Under the pieces are notes generated by a model. The model was not told the DNA's origin, ran no database searches, and was given only the letters and a program-made list of their open reading frames with translations. DNA of 8,919 bases from an uncultured Collinsella sp. (GTDB lineage: Bacteria; Actinomycetota; Coriobacteriia; Coriobacteriales; Coriobacteriaceae), in NCBI GenBank assembly GCA_900767675.1, contig CAAFZX010000009.1:1-8919 (forward strand). Direction: 5' to 3'. Below are positions 6,235 to 8,919 of this stretch, in pieces (position 1 is the stretch's first letter; each line of letters starts with the position of its first letter). A program made the position numbers and the translations under genes.

Positions 6235-6462
6235 CTACTTCTCAGTGTAGACGCTCTCGCCACCGAGATAGGTCTCGACGAGGGATAGGTCGGGGTTGAG
6301 GACGACAACCTCACCCACGTAATCGGAGGTGCCGGCACCGGTGAGCACCACATTGAGGCGACCGTCGCCCATGGCGCGGGCGTCGGCCAGGAACGCCTCG
6401 ACGGCCTCAAGGTTATCCTTGTAGATGTTCAGCGTGTCAAGCCAAAGCTCGGGAGACGACAC
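6235..6462 (-). pseudogene. Chimeric remnant: start of agaS joined to end of nagA
   Basis: A 75-codon frame, opening with GTG at 6462 and ending in TAG at 6235. Residues 1-51 resemble the N-terminal part of AgaS, the amino-sugar-phosphate isomerase/deaminase: WLDTLNIYKDN, then FLADARA, then VVLTGAGTSDYVGE, where TGAGTS is the phosphosugar-binding loop of the SIS domain. Residues 53-75 (VVLNPDLSLVETYLGGESVY) look like the last segment of NagA, N-acetylglucosamine-6-phosphate deacetylase. The junction falls near residues 51-54 (about 6301-6312), where both parents plausibly carried a Val-Val stretch. The simplest reading is one large in-frame deletion between neighbouring agaS and nagA genes. 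The AgaS start is also incomplete: an in-frame stop lies five codons upstream. A functional small protein is less likely. Identification is from memory of the families. Confidence 0.62.
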
Positions 6463-6493
6463 GTTGATGCCTGCTTAACTCTGCTCGCTCAGG

Positions 6494-7114
6494 CTAAAGA
6501 CTTTGTTGAGGATCGATGATCTGCTGCAAGGTGAACTTACATTGGGACGTGTCGCATTCTTCTTGCGAATCCTCAAAATCAAAGATCATGATGGCGCAGT
6601 TGGGGAGCTTTGCTGGGAGTTCGAAGCCCTCTGGGGCGGCGGCTTTGATGAATTGGCGGCTGGCGCTGCCGTGGCTTACTGCCAGGACGGTTTCAACATC
6701 ATCGGCGCTCATGAGATTAGCGAGCGTGCTTACCATACGCTCTTGCAGCGCCTGACTTCCCTCCCCTCCGAAGGGGATTAAGTCCTCGCCCGGATCCCAG
6801 ACGTCGGTAGGCAGTGCGTCGTGCGGGCCCCCTTCAAAGGAGCCATAGCAGCGTTCGATGATGCCTTCGCAGGGCTCGACGGCGGCGTCCGGGCCGAGGA
6901 GCTCGCCTGCGACGAGCCGAGCCGTGGCCATGGCTCGGCTTAAAGGAGACGAGACTACCTTGTCGGGGGTGACGTCGCGGGCTTTAAGCCATGCGGCGGC
7001 CTTTGCGGCCTGCTGACGGCCCAAGTCCGTTAGCGGTGAATCGCAGCGGCCCTGGACGAGCTTTTTGACATTGAACTCCGTCTGACCGTGACGGAGCAGA
7101 TACAGTTTCTTCAT
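6494..7114 (-). CDS. Histidine phosphatase family protein (phosphoglycerate mutase-like)
   Basis: A 206-residue member of the histidine phosphatase superfamily, which hydrolyses or transfers phosphate through a phosphohistidine. The catalytic motif RHG is at residues 8-10 (LYLLRHGQTEFN), with His9 as nucleophile. Arg60 in SSPLSRAMATA and the IIERCYGSFEG segment (about residues 85-95) supply other pocket residues, and SHGSA has the second catalytic His148. The size suits a broad-specificity phosphatase or cofactor-dependent mutase relative; I cannot choose between them. The ATG at 7114 follows AAGGGGAG. It lies 39 bases after the CDF transporter gene on the same strand and is probably co-transcribed with it. 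The C-terminal tail is polar and unremarkable. Confidence 0.92.
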   Translation of the reverse strand: MKKLYLLRHGQTEFNVKKLVQGRCDSPLTDLGRQQAAKAAAWLKARDVTPDKVVSSPLSRAMATARLVAGELLGPDAAVEPCEGIIERCYGSFEGGPHDALPTDVWDPGEDLIPFGGEGSQALQERMVSTLANLMSADDVETVLAVSHGSASRQFIKAAAPEGFELPAKLPNCAIMIFDFEDSQEECDTSQCKFTLQQIIDPQQSL

Positions 7115-7153
7115 GGTCTCCCCTTTTGCGCGAATGGCCCTAGCGATACAGCC

Positions 7154-8308
7154 CTACTCGCGTGCCGCGCCGACGTAGTCTTCATCGACCGTAATCTTGG
7201 CTATCGACTTGGGATATTCGGACTCCACCTGCTGCGCCAGCGTGCGCCTAAGGTCATCGGCGCCCATCGTTAAATCCGAAGGACGCACGCAGTCAAAAAT
7301 CACGTTAGTGTGCGTAGGGACCGGCACGCAGCGCAGGTCGTGGATCGAAATACGGCCGTCGATCTGTTTGGCCATCGCGTTGATGCGGAGGCGCATATCT
7401 GCCACCTTTGGATCGTCGGTCACGATGGGGTCGTAATGAAGCGTGACGATCATGCCGTCATCTTTCCTAAACGCCTGCTCAATGTTGTCGAGCGTGTCAT
7501 GACTCTCCAGCGGATCGGCTTCGGCCGCCATCTCGGCATGAGCGCTTGCGAACTTCCTGCCCGGGCCGTAGTCATGGACCATTAAGTCGTGAACGCCCAA
7601 AACACCCGGGTAGCTCATGATCTTGTCCCGGATGTGCTTGACCAGTTTTGGATCGGGAGCCTGGCCCAACAGCGGACTCACCGTATCACGAATCAGATCA
7701 AACCCGCTCCAGCCAATATAGGCGCCAACGGCAAGTCCAACCCAAGCATCAAGATTTACATGCGTCACCTGCGAAACAATTGCACAGATCAATACGGCAC
7801 CCGTGGCAAGGACGTCGTTTTTAGAGTCCTGCGCGGTCGCGTGCAGCGTTTCGGACTCAATGCGGTCGCCGAGCTTTTGGTTAAGCGCCGCCATCCACAG
7901 CTTTACGACCATCGACAGCACAAGAACCGCAACCAGGGCAAGCGAGAACTCGACGGGTTCGGGATGGATAATTCTCTCTGCCGAGGACTTAACGAGCTCA
8001 ACGCCGATAAGCAGTACGAGGGCCGCCACGACCAGACCCGAAAGATACTCGTAACGACCATGGCCGTAAGGATGCTCGGGGTCGGCGGGCTTGCTCGCCA
8101 GCTTAAAGCCCAAAACGCTCACGATGTTCGAACTGGCATCGGAAAGGTTGTTCATGGCGTCCGCTACGATCGAAACCGAGCCTGACACCACTCCGATAGC
8201 ACCTTTCGCAGCGCAAAGTGCCACATTGGCGAGAATGCACACCATGCCCGTCAGCGTACCCACGCGCGCACGGTCACCCTGCGCACGACGAACAATCCAT
8301 TCGACCAT
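7154..8308 (-). CDS. Cation diffusion facilitator (CDF) family metal exporter
   Basis: Inner-membrane divalent-cation/proton antiporter of 384 residues. The membrane domain begins near residue 17. The transport site in TM2 reads DAMNNLSD (Asp50, Asn54), and in TM5 it is supplied by DSKND (Asp161, Asp165). The HPYGHGRYE segment between TM2 and TM3 (residues 79-87) is a family hallmark. Asn54 and Asp161 replace the Asp/His found in zinc exporters such as FieF/YiiP, so a manganese- or iron-type specificity is possible; this is inference. The cytoplasmic part is long and seems to hold two ferredoxin-like domains: VLGVHDLMVHDYG at about 236-248 and RISIHDLRCVPVP at about 318-330 start similar halves. 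The start at 8308 is the furthest in-frame ATG; its ribosome binding site is weak. Confidence 0.93.
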   Translation of the reverse strand: MVEWIVRRAQGDRARVGTLTGMVCILANVALCAAKGAIGVVSGSVSIVADAMNNLSDASSNIVSVLGFKLASKPADPEHPYGHGRYEYLSGLVVAALVLLIGVELVKSSAERIIHPEPVEFSLALVAVLVLSMVVKLWMAALNQKLGDRIESETLHATAQDSKNDVLATGAVLICAIVSQVTHVNLDAWVGLAVGAYIGWSGFDLIRDTVSPLLGQAPDPKLVKHIRDKIMSYPGVLGVHDLMVHDYGPGRKFASAHAEMAAEADPLESHDTLDNIEQAFRKDDGMIVTLHYDPIVTDDPKVADMRLRINAMAKQIDGRISIHDLRCVPVPTHTNVIFDCVRPSDLTMGADDLRRTLAQQVESEYPKSIAKITVDEDYVGAARE

Positions 8309-8357
8309 CTTTATCAGCCCCCATGGCGTTATCCATATAGATCCATTGCGTAACCGG

Positions 8358-8384
8358 ATTGTAGTGTAGCCACTTTATCCACAA
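8358..8384 (-). promoter_or_regulatory. Candidate promoter for the CDF-phosphatase operon
   Basis: On the minus strand TACAAT (complement of 8358-8363) is a good -10 box, 50 bases before the CDF start. TTGTGG (complement of 8379-8384) could be the -35 but leaves only 15 bases between them, so the pairing is weak. It immediately follows the accA terminator, which is where a promoter is expected. Confidence 0.35.
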
Positions 8385-8389
8385 GATAC

Positions 8390-8422
8390 AAAAAGGCCGC
8401 AGCCCACATGAGCCACGGCCTT
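8390..8422 (-). terminator. Rho-independent terminator after accA
   Basis: Read on the minus strand, AAGGCCG (complement of 8416-8422) pairs with CGGCCTT (complement of 8393-8399). The stem continues inward through G-U pairs to a CATGTG loop, and is followed directly by five T residues (8390-8394). It begins 10 bases past the accA stop. Confidence 0.8.
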
Positions 8423-8432
8423 GGACACTTTG

Positions 8433-8919
8433 TCACATTGCGCGATACTGACCGATCGCTCGGTATTTTTCATAGCGAAGATTGGTGAGCTCATCGGCAT
8501 CGAGCGCACCCAGCTTGTCGAAAGCCGCGAACGCTGCGGACATCACGGCGTCGGCGATCTCCTCGTGCGACAACCCTTCGTCTTTAACGATGCCATCGAT
8601 AATGCCCAGCGATAGCAGGTCGGGGGCCGTGAGCTTCAACGCCTCAGCGGCCTCCTCTGCGCGATCGGTGTCCTTCCACAGGATCGATGCGCAGGCCTCG
8701 GGGCTTACCACCGAATAGGCAGAGCTCGAGAGCATAAGAATGCGGTCGGCAACAGACAGCGCCAGCGCGCCGCCGGAGCCGCCCTCCCCCGTCACCACGG
8801 ATACGACCGGCGTCTTAAGACCGCTCATCTCCATGAGGTTTTGGGCGATCGCCTCGCCCTGGCCGCGCTCCTCGGCACCGATGCCGCAAAACGCGCCCGA
8901 AGTATCGACCAGGCACAGA
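8433..8919 (-). CDS. accA: Acetyl-CoA carboxylase carboxyltransferase subunit alpha, C-terminal part
   Basis: Part of the biotin-dependent carboxyltransferase that makes malonyl-CoA for fatty acid synthesis in the cytoplasm, partnered with AccD. The 161 residues present run from the right edge to TGA at 8433; the N-terminal part lies outside the window. The family blocks GIGAEERGQGEAIAQNL, GEGGSGGALAL, SVVSPEACASILWKD and AEEAAEALKLTA are clear. Two points differ from typical AccA. The block usually written DTPGAYPG reads DTSGAFCG here, and the PxGGAHRD-like segment after GIIDGIV is replaced by KDEGLSHEE. The frame is intact, so this is divergence rather than decay. An internal ATG at 8834 is not the start, because conserved sequence continues upstream of it. 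Confidence 0.95.
   Translation of the reverse strand, partial: LCLVDTSGAFCGIGAEERGQGEAIAQNLMEMSGLKTPVVSVVTGEGGSGGALALSVADRILMLSSSAYSVVSPEACASILWKDTDRAEEAAEALKLTAPDLLSLGIIDGIVKDEGLSHEEIADAVMSAAFAAFDKLGALDADELTNLRYEKYRAIGQYRAM

Noticed and set aside
6503..6781. Plus-strand open frames opposite the phosphatase gene
   Set aside because: They are mirror frames of a gene with intact catalytic residues, with no independent support.
7589..8185. Plus-strand open frame of about 200 codons opposite the CDF gene
   Set aside because: It is antisense to a well-recognised transporter and shows no domain or ribosome binding site worth naming.

Overview
The window is GC-rich bacterial chromosome with dense coding, short intercistronic gaps and AGGAG-type ribosome binding sites. 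The gene mix suggests a gut-associated actinobacterium of the Coriobacteriia, probably Collinsella-like: a mannose-family PTS with a sulfatase, an AccA with unusual residues, and codons ending mainly in G or C. This placement rests on general resemblance, not on a search.

Layout from left to right. (1) Positions 1-4322, all on the minus strand and so read right to left: a complete mannose-family PTS permease in the order IIA, IIB, IIC, IID, then a type I sulfatase that runs off the left edge. IIC and IID overlap by one base (TAATG). A strong hairpin separates IID from the sulfatase. (2) Positions 4323-4593: an AT-rich divergent control region with a 9-bp tandem repeat that passes into 10-bp degenerate copies. 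A second cluster of the same TTCGTTTA-like word lies near the facing gene. (3) Positions 4594-6135, plus strand: two adjacent DeoR-family repressors, closed by an excellent terminator. (4) Positions 6235-8308, minus strand: a CDF metal exporter, a histidine-phosphatase-family protein, and a short chimeric ORF that looks like the start of agaS fused to the end of nagA, with the middle deleted. (5) Positions 8433-8919, minus strand: the C-terminal part of accA with its own terminator.

How the genes may work together. The PTS would import and phosphorylate a sugar. The sulfatase has no signal peptide, so it should act in the cytoplasm, which suggests that the sugar arrives still sulfated. One or both DeoR proteins probably repress the permease through the TTCGTTTA-type sites. 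The agaS/nagA remnant next to the regulators hints that the locus once handled an amino sugar such as N-acetylgalactosamine or a sulfated derivative; this link is inference. The accA, CDF and phosphatase genes look like ordinary flanking chromosome.
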